The translations under genes and the position numbers were made by a program. The notes beneath the pieces were generated by a model. That model searched no databases, was not told where the DNA came from, and saw only the letters and a list, made by a program, of their open reading frames with translations. From an uncultured Phycisphaerales bacterium (GTDB taxonomy: Bacteria > Planctomycetota > Phycisphaerae > Sedimentisphaerales > Anaerobacaceae), in assembly GCA_903857265.1 (NCBI GenBank), contig CAIODZ010000049.1, forward strand, positions 1-42,886: a DNA stretch of 42,886 nt, read 5' to 3'. Below are positions 17,705 through 24,862 of the stretch, in pieces. Numbering within the stretch: position 1 is the stretch's first letter; every line of letters begins with the position of its first letter.

Positions 17705-18667
17705 ATGACAAAGTTATTTACAATAGCAAAAAACACCTTCATAGAAACCATACGTCAGCCGGTCTATGCGATAATTATCATCGCCGCCCTGCTGTTGTTT
17801 TTCGTCAGTCCGTCAATCTCGATGTACACACTGGATGACGACAATAAGCTCTTGCGCGAATTGGGTTTATCTACGCTTTTCATAACCAGCTTGTTCATCG
17901 CAATTTTCTCCGCTTCAGGGGCTGTGGCGGAGGAAATCGAGAATAAAACCATTATGACCGTTTTAAGCAAGCCCGTGCAACGTCCGATATTTATTTTAGC
18001 TAAATTCCTGGGAGTTACCGGGGCGGTGGCTATGGCCCATTACATCTGCACCATAGCACTGATAATGGCGATAAGGAACGGCGTTCTGGAAAACGTTGAT
18101 TCTACCAACGACTATACCGTGTTAGCGACCGCAGGGACCATCCTCGTTCTTACCTGCCTCCTAACTGCTTTCTTTAACTATACTTATGACTGGAAGGCCA
18201 CCTCAACGGCTATGGTTTTACTGGCTGGCCTGGGCACAATTGCGCTGATTTTCCTGATTTTCTTCGACCGCGACTGGAAGTTCAATCCTGCTAATAATAA
18301 CATTAACGCGGTTGATACTTATGGCTCGGTTTTGCTCTTTCTGGCAGCGGTTATAATCGCGGCATTGGCGGTGGCCCTGTCCTGCCGGTTCAATATCGTG
18401 GTAACCCTCTCGGCCTGCGTGGGCGTCTTCCTGCTGGGACTTGTCTCCGACTGGGCTTTCGGCACCCTCGCCAAAACCCACCTCTGGGCAAAAATATGTT
18501 ACTTCGCCCTGCCTAATCTTCAGGTCTTCTGGATAAGCGACGCTATTTTTGAGGGAAGCACACTGCCCGTCAAATATGTGCTGATTACCGCTATATATGC
18601 GATTTGCTATGCGGGCGGTATATTAGCGTTGGCAGTGGCGTTATTCCAGCGAAGGCAGGTCGGCTGA
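17705..18667 (+). CDS. ABC-2-type permease, standalone
   Basis: 320-residue permease with about six membrane segments: one N-terminal (about 20-42), a pair around 55-75 and 100-125, and further segments to the C-terminus. It carries TVLSKPVQRPIFILAKFLGV, nearly the same motif as in the permease at 8633, so the two are paralogous. No ATPase gene adjoins it; it may share the ATPase encoded at 10005 or one elsewhere. AAGG lies nine bases before the ATG. The gene ends four bases from the convergent acetyltransferase gene, with a hairpin over the junction. Confidence 0.8.
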   Translation: MTKLFTIAKNTFIETIRQPVYAIIIIAALLLFFVSPSISMYTLDDDNKLLRELGLSTLFITSLFIAIFSASGAVAEEIENKTIMTVLSKPVQRPIFILAKFLGVTGAVAMAHYICTIALIMAIRNGVLENVDSTNDYTVLATAGTILVLTCLLTAFFNYTYDWKATSTAMVLLAGLGTIALIFLIFFDRDWKFNPANNNINAVDTYGSVLLFLAAVIIAALAVALSCRFNIVVTLSACVGVFLLGLVSDWAFGTLAKTHLWAKICYFALPNLQVFWISDAIFEGSTLPVKYVLITAIYAICYAGGILALAVALFQRRQVG

Positions 18668-18668
18668 C

Positions 18669-18688
18669 GTCCTACTGTCGAATAGGAC
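18669..18688. terminator. Hairpin at convergent gene ends
   Basis: GTCCTA/TAGGAC stem with an 8-nt loop over the junction of the convergent permease and acetyltransferase genes; further CTG/CAG pairing outside a 2x2 mismatch lengthens it. There is no T run, so it may act as an mRNA-stabilising hairpin rather than a terminator. Confidence 0.35.
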
Positions 18689-19151
18689 AGCAGCTTCCCT
18701 CGATAAGCTTGACGACGGCTGTTTCGTCGCAATTTTGCTGTTTGGTGCAGCGGGCACAATCGCTCCAGACCTTCATAGGCAATGAATCTTTGTTGACCGC
18801 CTTGAAGCCAAGTTTGGCAAAGAACTCCGGCTTAAGCGTCAGGCCGAATACTTTAGGCGCTCCCAGCCGACGCGCCTGCTCAACCGCGGCGTTTACGAGC
18901 ATCGCCCCCGCCCCTTTGCCCTGATGCGCCTCGTGGACAGCCAATGATTTTATCTCCGCAAGGTCCGACCAGATTATTTCAAGCGCGCAGCAGCCGATTG
19001 TCTCACCGTCAAGTTCAACAACAAGAAAAGTCTGGAGATTTGTGAAAATATCGGCCATCGAGCGAAACAGCATCTGGTCACGCTCCGCGAAACGATTTAT
19101 CAGGGCATGTATGGCCTTTACATCAGTAACATTTGCACTGCGAACTTTCAT
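18672..19151 (-). CDS. GNAT acetyltransferase, short N-acetylglutamate synthase type
   Basis: 159-residue GNAT-fold enzyme. The opening MKVRSANVTDVKAIHALINRF, the acetyl-CoA loop HQGKGAGAMLV (about 89-99), GLTLKPEFFAKLGFK and the Cys pattern CARCTKQQNC near the end are those of the short, kinase-domain-free N-acetylglutamate synthases (ArgA-like) seen in several non-model bacteria and archaea. It would catalyse the first step of arginine synthesis; argG lies in the same window at 34061. The frame stays open far upstream, but ATG 19151 begins the family consensus and follows a good -10 box. No Shine-Dalgarno is visible. A different amino-group substrate cannot be excluded. Confidence 0.75.
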   Translation of the reverse strand: MKVRSANVTDVKAIHALINRFAERDQMLFRSMADIFTNLQTFLVVELDGETIGCCALEIIWSDLAEIKSLAVHEAHQGKGAGAMLVNAAVEQARRLGAPKVFGLTLKPEFFAKLGFKAVNKDSLPMKVWSDCARCTKQQNCDETAVVKLIEGSCCPIRQ

Positions 19152-19160
19152 AATTAAACA

Positions 19161-19189
19161 AGTATAACATACTTCGAAAACGTTTCCAG
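19161..19189 (-). promoter_or_regulatory. Putative promoter of the acetyltransferase gene
   Basis: -35 CTGGAA (19184-19189), 17-bp spacer, -10 TATACT (19161-19166). The ATG begins 9 bases after the -10, so a start site at the usual distance would give a leader of only a few bases. The -10 is good, the -35 weak. Confidence 0.45.
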
Positions 19190-19221
19190 AGTTCAATACC
19201 ATAATCCCAAAGTAAAAAATG

Positions 19222-19250
19222 CTGGAAAAATCCGGCCCAATGGCTACAAT
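19222..19250 (+). promoter_or_regulatory. Putative promoter of FabZ-like gene 1
   Basis: -35 CTGGAA (19222-19227), 17-bp spacer, -10 TACAAT (19245-19250), 10 bases before ATG 19261. It mirrors the divergent acetyltransferase promoter and, like it, leaves almost no leader. The -35 matches consensus poorly. Confidence 0.35.
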
Positions 19251-19260
19251 TGCCCCGAAC

Positions 19261-19728
19261 ATGCGATTTATACTGATTGATAAAATTGTTGAGATAGAGC
19301 CGGGCAAGCGGATAAAGGCGACCAAAAGCGTCTCGCTGGCGGAGGAGTATCTGGCGGACCACTTCCCGACCTTCCCGGTGCTGCCGGGAGTATTGCTGCT
19401 CGAAGGACTCATCGAGTCGGCATCGTGGCTGGTTCGGGCGACGGAAAACTTTACGCATAGTATGGTCTTGCTCGAAGAGGCCAGAAATGTTAAATATAAG
19501 TCCTTTCTGGCGCCTGGAATGCAGATAGAATACTCGGTTGAAGCCAAAACTATCGAGGAGAACGTAAGCAGCTTCACGGGCACAGGCGTATCAAACGGCG
19601 AACAGATTGTCGAGGCCCGATTCGGCCTTAGACATTTTAATCTCGCCGACAAAGATTCGGGTTTAGCGGCGGTAGATGCCAACATTATCAGCGAGATGAA
19701 AAAACGCTGGCAATTGCTGAAGAAATAA
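19261..19728 (+). CDS. FabZ-like hot-dog 3-hydroxyacyl-ACP dehydratase 1
   Basis: 155-residue hot-dog-fold dehydratase of the FabZ type, expected to remove water from 3-hydroxyacyl-ACP. Catalytic residues H34 (DHFPTFPVLPG) and E48 (LLLEGL) have the family's 14-residue spacing. I start at ATG 19261 rather than 19219 or 19240, because the paralogue at 23050 begins in the same way (MRxIxIDK) and then has its His and Glu at the same residue numbers. No Shine-Dalgarno precedes any of the three ATGs. It lacks the HRYPFLLVD N-terminal helix of ordinary FabZ. The ACP gene follows by 47 bases. Its use in a specialised lipid pathway is inferred from the neighbours. Confidence 0.8.
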   Translation: MRFILIDKIVEIEPGKRIKATKSVSLAEEYLADHFPTFPVLPGVLLLEGLIESASWLVRATENFTHSMVLLEEARNVKYKSFLAPGMQIEYSVEAKTIEENVSSFTGTGVSNGEQIVEARFGLRHFNLADKDSGLAAVDANIISEMKKRWQLLKK

Positions 19729-19760
19729 GCTGATTGCAGATTTCGGATTGAAAAAGAAAC
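19729..19760. repeat. Decayed GATTGCAGATTTCGGATTG tract
   Basis: Short GATTNCAGATT/CGGATTG-like repetition in the gap between FabZ-like 1 and the ACP gene. It is of the same low-complexity style as the tract inside the helicase gene, but too short and decayed to be called a defined element. Confidence 0.35.
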
Positions 19761-19775
19761 TGGAGACGGATTGAT

Positions 19776-20171
19776 ATGGCTATGGATAGAGAGCAGATTT
19801 TGGAACAAGTTAAGACCGTAATGGTAGATGCCCTCGGAGTCGATGACGACGAGGTAAAGCCCGAAGCAACGCTGATGGGCGACCTGGGAGCAGAGAGTAT
19901 CGATTTCCTCGATATAGTGTTCCGCCTGGAAAAGGCATTCGGAATTAAAATCGCAAGGGAAGAATTGTTTCCGGCTGAAACGCTGATGAACAACCCCGAA
20001 TTTGTAAGCAACGGCAAACTGACCGCCAAAGGCGTCGCCGAGCTGAAGGCGAAAATGCCCCATACCGACGTCAGCGAATTCGCGAAAAACCCGGAACTGA
20101 GCAAATTACCCGATTTGTTCACAGTGGGTATGATTGTCAACTACGTCCAGAGCAAGCTGAAGGCGGCTTAA
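19776..20171 (+). CDS. Long acyl carrier protein
   Basis: 131-residue acyl carrier protein. The phosphopantetheine attachment residue is S41 in GAESIDFLDIVFRLEKAFG, a normal ACP helix II. Ordinary ACPs are about 80 residues; this one carries about 45 extra residues between helix II and the last helix (from LFPAETLMNN to SKLPDLFT). Unusual long ACPs of this sort are known beside lipid clusters of planctomycetes, including ladderane producers, so a dedicated pathway rather than housekeeping FAS is likely. Good ribosome site (TGGAGA nine bases upstream). It ends 60 bases before the convergent cellulase gene. Confidence 0.88.
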   Translation: MAMDREQILEQVKTVMVDALGVDDDEVKPEATLMGDLGAESIDFLDIVFRLEKAFGIKIAREELFPAETLMNNPEFVSNGKLTAKGVAELKAKMPHTDVSEFAKNPELSKLPDLFTVGMIVNYVQSKLKAA

Positions 20172-20189
20172 CATCTTTACCACAAATGT

Positions 20190-20220
20190 TTTTAGGTGAC
20201 TGTCCCTAATTGTTCTATAA
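20190..20220. repeat. GGTGACTGTCCC-containing intergenic tract
   Basis: The 60-base gap between the convergent ACP and cellulase genes holds TTTTTAGGTGACTGTCCC. The GGTGACTGTCCC core resembles the imperfect palindromes that flank REP-associated (IS200-type) transposases. No second copy is seen in this window, so this is only a possible remnant. Confidence 0.25.
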
Positions 20221-20231
20221 TCGCTGAACCG

Positions 20232-22739
20232 CTACGGCACTGGTTTCCATTGATTCGCGAAGACAGCAAAATCATAAAAGTCCACTATGCCGGACGAATC
20301 CGCGTAAAGGTTTGCACGTGAATCGTAGCCCGCATTACCAGGGACTTTTAACCAGGAATCGGCAAAGACAGCCAAATCAAGCATGTCCACATCCGAATCG
20401 CCATCGAAATCGGCAGCAAGTTTATATAAGCCGTACAGATAGCCATACAGAACGGCTTTGCCGTGCATGGTCTGCTGCGGCGTAAATTCCGAATGTGCCC
20501 AGACGTATCTCGTATTGAAATAACCTTCCGCCTTCGGCCAGCCGGTATAAGCAGGATAACAGAAAGATGCCAGTACGCTCGGTCTGTTGCCTACCATGCC
20601 CGAAGAAGCCCAGTCGTCGGTATTCAGATAAGGCGTGTGTCCAGGATGCAGACCGGGGTAGCCGTCATCTCTGCCCGTGGTGTACATATTTTCAATGCTG
20701 CGCTTGCCCGCCAGGTTAGTGCAGGCGGTTGTCATGTAAATGATATTGGCCGAATTGCGTCCGAGTCCCCAGTCAGCCTCAAGGACCATTGCATTCATGA
20801 ACGTGTCCTTATCCGTATTACTGTCGGCAACCGCGTGAGCAACTGCACATCTTGACACGTTGTGTGATGTTTTCCAGTATCCTGGGGCATTGTCTGTGGC
20901 CCTGCGGCTCGGCCGATTGGCAGTATTATTCGACTCTATATTTTTGGCTTCATTAATAATGGAGGCCTTCATGTTGCTGAATAAAGTCGGATAATGAACA
21001 GTCCTTTTTGTCTTAAGATAACCGGCTGTCGCCCACAGCTGGTCATAGCTCGAATTAACTATCGTCGATGTTGTTGATGTCACCGCGCTTAATGAACTGA
21101 CCGTATTTTCATAATTGACATCGCCAGTCAGGTTGTACAGATATGCCGCGGCCGTCATTTTCAGGTCTTTGCCCCTGACCGTATAATCGCCGAGTCCCTG
21201 TGATGTGTTAAGCTGCGGGTCAGCCAGACCGTTGGCGTAATTGTATGCCGTAACCGCAGCGTTCGTGTATGTGTCCCTCAAATCGTTGATTCCGGCAAGC
21301 ATAAAGCAGTAAGCCAGCATGGACGCGTTTGCGGCACTTGCCCACGCCGATATCGCTGTTGTCCCCGCCTGATAAAGGGCATTGCCGCTTGTCGGATTGG
21401 TAAGTCCGTAACTGTAACCGGCCCCATCACGCAAATTAAGCCAGAAATCAACTTCGTTTCTCGCTTCATCGAGGATATCGGGGATACCGTTGCCGCTTTC
21501 GGCAATTTTGAGATTGTCATCATTCAGTCTGCCGTCGGTAAGAATGTAGGGCAGCAGCATATCGTAAATACTTATAACATGTCCCTGATTTCTGTCCCAG
21601 TCGGTTGCATCGGAATGTCCCCCGTATGCGTTGTTGTTCTGAGCACCGGTTTTATAAGCGTCCCATGAGCTGGGGTTGTCCCATTTATCGTCAGGTATGC
21701 TGCTCCAGCCCGAAGCCCATGGCTGCACAGTGGTTATGTAAACCTTCGTGTTTGCCGGTGATACTCCCGGAATATAAAGAGGCCTGCGAGGAACCGGCAT
21801 CCCGGTATAATTGGAATCCTCGCCGACACGCATGTAAAAATAACCCAGCGTACTCAATCTGAACGGCTCAAAATACGCGTATTTTTTGATTTCGAAATTT
21901 TCACTGCAGCCTACGCCTTCTATCGCGATGCGATAGGTGCCCGGCGTGTTGAAACCGGTGAAATCAGCTTTCCAGACATTCGAGGCCGTAAGGTCAACCC
22001 AATAAACATCCTGGCCCTGATTTTTCCAGAATGAGACAGTAGCCACCTGCTGACTGGCGGAAGTATTCACGTTATATATATAAACCTTTTTGCCGACAAA
22101 CGATGAGTAATCACGTGCGCCGCCGTCTCCCATCCACAGATACAAATCGACTGGTTTTATGCTTGCATCGTTAATATATCCGACCATGTTCAGGTGTATC
22201 GCTTCCGAAGGACTGTTGAAGATATCAAAGGTGAGGGTTTTACTCAGCGTGTCTGAATTTGTGTTTGAATTTATTTCTATTGTGTATGTTTTGCCCTGCG
22301 TTAAGGAAACAGGCGCTTTGATATAAATTGTCTGTTCCATCGTATAAATGTAAGTCCAGTCATTCGTCGTGGAATTCCAATCCATCTCAGCCATACCATT
22401 CATTTTTGCTTTGCGGTAGCAGTTGGTTGGATTTAAACCAGTTGTGCCGTAATTCGCGTCATCGGTCGATTTGATTACCCAGTTGGCTGTCGCGACGGCA
22501 TTTGTTAAGTTAAGCGCGCTGTCATAAGACACGGCATAATTATTGGCTGTCTGATGGTCTCCTGTAAATGCACTGCTTCCAAGCCCGTCATCTACAAAAC
22601 ATACATCACCGTCTTTGAAATAGAACTGAAGGTAGTCCTTGTCGATGGCCTTCATCCAGACAAGTTTGGTTGCGAATGCGTCCGTGGAAATAATCATTAA
22701 TGACAAAGCTGAAATGATTAATGCTGTTCTTTTCATCAT
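20232..22739 (-). CDS. Secreted GH9 cellulase with C-terminal dockerin-like repeat
   Basis: Secreted glycoside hydrolase family 9 endoglucanase-like protein, about 835 residues. Signal peptide at 1-22 (ends TDAFA); an N-terminal beta-rich region to about 170; the GH9-associated Ig-like domain (about 175-275, HLNMVGY to SENFEIKK); catalytic domain with the DATD pair D377/D380 in GGHSDATDWD in place of the usual DAGD, and NGIPDILDE. The last 58 residues carry two EF-hand-like repeats (DFDGDSDVDMLDLAVFADSW; YADSSGIVDFYDFAVFANQW) of the dockerin-like type common in Phycisphaerae. The two adjacent ATGs (22739, 22736) follow AAGAGG; 22736 has the better spacing. It is transcribed against the flanking lipid genes from its own strong promoter. 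Confidence 0.88.
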   Translation of the reverse strand: MMKRTALIISALSLMIISTDAFATKLVWMKAIDKDYLQFYFKDGDVCFVDDGLGSSAFTGDHQTANNYAVSYDSALNLTNAVATANWVIKSTDDANYGTTGLNPTNCYRKAKMNGMAEMDWNSTTNDWTYIYTMEQTIYIKAPVSLTQGKTYTIEINSNTNSDTLSKTLTFDIFNSPSEAIHLNMVGYINDASIKPVDLYLWMGDGGARDYSSFVGKKVYIYNVNTSASQQVATVSFWKNQGQDVYWVDLTASNVWKADFTGFNTPGTYRIAIEGVGCSENFEIKKYAYFEPFRLSTLGYFYMRVGEDSNYTGMPVPRRPLYIPGVSPANTKVYITTVQPWASGWSSIPDDKWDNPSSWDAYKTGAQNNNAYGGHSDATDWDRNQGHVISIYDMLLPYILTDGRLNDDNLKIAESGNGIPDILDEARNEVDFWLNLRDGAGYSYGLTNPTSGNALYQAGTTAISAWASAANASMLAYCFMLAGINDLRDTYTNAAVTAYNYANGLADPQLNTSQGLGDYTVRGKDLKMTAAAYLYNLTGDVNYENTVSSLSAVTSTTSTIVNSSYDQLWATAGYLKTKRTVHYPTLFSNMKASIINEAKNIESNNTANRPSRRATDNAPGYWKTSHNVSRCAVAHAVADSNTDKDTFMNAMVLEADWGLGRNSANIIYMTTACTNLAGKRSIENMYTTGRDDGYPGLHPGHTPYLNTDDWASSGMVGNRPSVLASFCYPAYTGWPKAEGYFNTRYVWAHSEFTPQQTMHGKAVLYGYLYGLYKLAADFDGDSDVDMLDLAVFADSWLKVPGNAGYDSRANLYADSSGIVDFYDFAVFANQWKPVP

Positions 22740-22855
22740 ATACCTCTTGTGTAACGGCTTTATCTCTCTCCGATTGATTAAGCCGGACACACATTCCCCA
22801 TTTGCATGGCCCAAAAGCTCATTTTTTTCGTGTGTTACCTAGTGTGGTACTATTA

Positions 22856-22884
22856 ATTTTACAAAAATCTGCCTGAACTGTCAA
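22856..22884 (-). promoter_or_regulatory. Strong sigma70-like promoter of the GH9 gene
   Basis: TTGACA at 22879-22884, an exact 17-bp spacer, TAAAAT at 22856-22861 on the minus strand: 11 of 12 consensus positions. It gives an untranslated leader of about 110 bases before the cellulase ATG. This is the best promoter in the window. The rest of the gap 22740-23049 holds no gene that I can see. Confidence 0.75.
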
Positions 22885-23012
22885 GATTTATCTTCTCTGA
22901 GGCGGTTTTCTTCAATATTTACGCAAATACGCGGTTTATTATGCTCCCGACCTCTTCCAAATCCTGTTTTTGTGCAGACCTTGACCGTAGGGAGTGGCTA
23001 ACAAAGATTTGC

Positions 23013-23041
23013 TTGAGAAATCGGGGAAATTGTCTTATTAT
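23013..23041 (+). promoter_or_regulatory. Promoter of FabZ-like gene 2, apparently leaderless
   Basis: TTGAGA (23013-23018), 17-bp spacer, TATTAT (23036-23041): 10 of 12 consensus positions. ATG 23050 begins only 8 bases after the -10, so transcription should start at or just before the start codon. No Shine-Dalgarno is present. Confidence 0.6.
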
Positions 23042-23049
23042 GCCGGGCT

Positions 23050-23529
23050 ATGCGTTGGATTTGGATAGATAAGTTCGTTGAGTTTAAAAGCGGCGAATCG
23101 GCGGTCTCGATAAAGAACGTGACCTTGGCCGAGGAGCATCTGCACGACCATTTCCCCGGCTTTCCCATTATGCCCGAGTGCCTGATGATTGAAGCAATGG
23201 CGCAGACAGCGGGCATACTGGTGGGCGAGGCAAAGAATTTCCAGGAAAAGGTCATCCTGGCGAAGATAAAAAAGGCGGTCTTCCACGATTATGTCAGGCC
23301 GGGAGATACGCTGAGATTATTGGCAAAGATTGAGTCGATAGCCCCTGAAGCCGCCAGCACAACCGGAACAATCACCTGCGATAACAAACCGATAGCCGAC
23401 ATCGACCTGATGTTCAGTCACATCGACCAGAACCTCGCGGGCAAGGAATTCCCGAAAGAGAACTTTGTGTTCACCGATATGTTCAAATCGCTTCTGCAGG
23501 GAGCGGTTTTTCAGAAAGCCGACAAATAG
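23050..23529 (+). CDS. FabZ-like hot-dog 3-hydroxyacyl-ACP dehydratase 2
   Basis: 159-residue hot-dog dehydratase paralogous to the one at 19261; both begin MRxIxIDK and both place the catalytic His at 34 and Glu at 48 (HFPGFPIMPECLMIEAMAQ). An oddity is MPEC where almost all FabZ proteins have MPG followed by a small hydrophobic residue. It should dehydrate 3-hydroxyacyl-ACP, possibly as a heterodimer with paralogue 1. The ketosynthase-like gene follows after 12 bases and the second ketosynthase 4 bases after that, so this is the head of an operon that continues to serS. Specialised rather than housekeeping fatty-acid synthesis is inferred from the neighbours. Confidence 0.83.
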   Translation: MRWIWIDKFVEFKSGESAVSIKNVTLAEEHLHDHFPGFPIMPECLMIEAMAQTAGILVGEAKNFQEKVILAKIKKAVFHDYVRPGDTLRLLAKIESIAPEAASTTGTITCDNKPIADIDLMFSHIDQNLAGKEFPKENFVFTDMFKSLLQGAVFQKADK

Positions 23530-23541
23530 GAGACAAACCCT

Positions 23542-24858
23542 GTGGGACGGACCCGTGTGGTGATAACAGGAATAGGAGCGATAAGCCCGCTGGGATTGAC
23601 ATCGGCCCGGACGTGGGAGGGACTTTGCGCGGGCAAATCAGGCATAAAACGAATAACGAAATTCGACCCCGCGAAATTCACCTGCCAGTTGGCGGGCGAG
23701 GTCGAGGAATACAAGATACAACAATACGTCCCCAAATCATTCCGCAAGGCGACCAAGCTGATGTCGAAGGACATCGAGCTTGCGGTAATCGCCGCAGATG
23801 AGGCGGTCAGGGACAGCGGCTTAATTACAAAAGCCATCGACGAGCAGAAAATAAACGTCAACCCGCAGCGTATGGCAATCAATATCGGGGCGGGGTTAAT
23901 TAGCTGCGACCCCTGCGAGCTTGCGCCGGCTGTCGCCAAAAGCTTGTCCGACGGTAAATTCGATATCCAAAAATGGGGCAAAGAGGGGCTCGATTTAGTC
24001 ACGCCCCTGTGGCTGTTGAAGTATTTGCCGAATATGCTGGCCTGCCACGTTGGTATCATTCACGACATACAGGGGCCGAGCAACACAATCACCTGCGCGG
24101 AGGTTTCGGGACATATCGCGATAGCCGAGGCGACGGAAGTCATAGCACGAGGTAATAGTGACATCGCGATTGCAGGCGGAGCGGAAGCAAAAGTAAATCC
24201 TGTTTTGATAATGCGCCAGTGCCTGATTAAACGGACTACCAATAAACACAACAACGATGCCGAAGGGGCATGCAGGCCTTTTGACGCCGACGCGAGCGGC
24301 TCTGTATTCGGCGACGGCGGCGGAATCGTCGTGCTTGAGAACCTCGACAACGCGACCAAACGCGGCGCAAAAATTTACGCGGAAGTTGTCGGCACGGGCC
24401 AAAGCGCCTGTATTAACCCCGTGTATGAACACATCGAACCGGATGGATATGGATTAACAATAGCGATTGAAAAGGCGCTCGCGCAGGCAAACATATCGCC
24501 AAAGGATATCGATTTGATAATACCGCACGGCACGGGAATTCCGCAGGACGACCTCGCCGAGGCAAAAGGAATAGAGGCAGCAATCGGCAAAGAAACAAAA
24601 CGAATACCCGTGTGGCCCACGAAAAGTATGCTCAGTAACACCGGCGCAGCGTGCGGAGGGCTGGATGTTGTCGCAGCAGTTTTAGCGATAAGAGACGGCA
24701 TTATACCAGCAGCGAAAAATTGCGTTAAAAAAGCTATCGGCTGTAATCTCAATATCGTAACAACGGCGCAGAAAGCAAACATTCGCTACGCTCTGTGCTG
24801 CGGCTACACCTACGGCGGACAAACCGCCGCTGTCATACTCAAAAAATTTGAGAACTAA
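23542..24858 (+). CDS. Ketosynthase-like protein lacking catalytic Cys (chain-length-factor-like)
   Basis: 438-residue thiolase-fold protein of the KAS II (FabF) family. It aligns without gaps to the next gene around the active site. The nucleophile position is Glu (E187, in TCAEVSGH; the Cys two residues earlier is out of register), the first His is kept (H329, IPHGTG), and the second His is Asn (N366, MLSNTGAACGG). Loss of Cys and one His is the hallmark of chain-length factors (KS-beta) in type II polyketide, aryl-polyene and related systems, which pair with an active KS. GTG start, with AGGAGA about nine bases upstream. It is not a decayed pseudogene: the frame is intact and the fold motifs GGAEAK and GSVFGDGGGIVVLE are kept. 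Confidence 0.82.
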   Translation: MGRTRVVITGIGAISPLGLTSARTWEGLCAGKSGIKRITKFDPAKFTCQLAGEVEEYKIQQYVPKSFRKATKLMSKDIELAVIAADEAVRDSGLITKAIDEQKINVNPQRMAINIGAGLISCDPCELAPAVAKSLSDGKFDIQKWGKEGLDLVTPLWLLKYLPNMLACHVGIIHDIQGPSNTITCAEVSGHIAIAEATEVIARGNSDIAIAGGAEAKVNPVLIMRQCLIKRTTNKHNNDAEGACRPFDADASGSVFGDGGGIVVLENLDNATKRGAKIYAEVVGTGQSACINPVYEHIEPDGYGLTIAIEKALAQANISPKDIDLIIPHGTGIPQDDLAEAKGIEAAIGKETKRIPVWPTKSMLSNTGAACGGLDVVAAVLAIRDGIIPAAKNCVKKAIGCNLNIVTTAQKANIRYALCCGYTYGGQTAAVILKKFEN

Positions 24859-24862
24859 AATA

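Noticed and set aside
19219-19260. ATG 19219 or 19240 as the FabZ1 start
   Set aside because: These would read through the candidate -10 box, and the paralogue at 23050 aligns residue for residue from ATG 19261.
19152-20063. Upstream extension of the acetyltransferase frame on the minus strand (over 300 extra codons)
   Set aside because: It runs antisense through the FabZ1 and ACP genes and the divergent promoters, and has no domain; the family consensus begins at ATG 19151.
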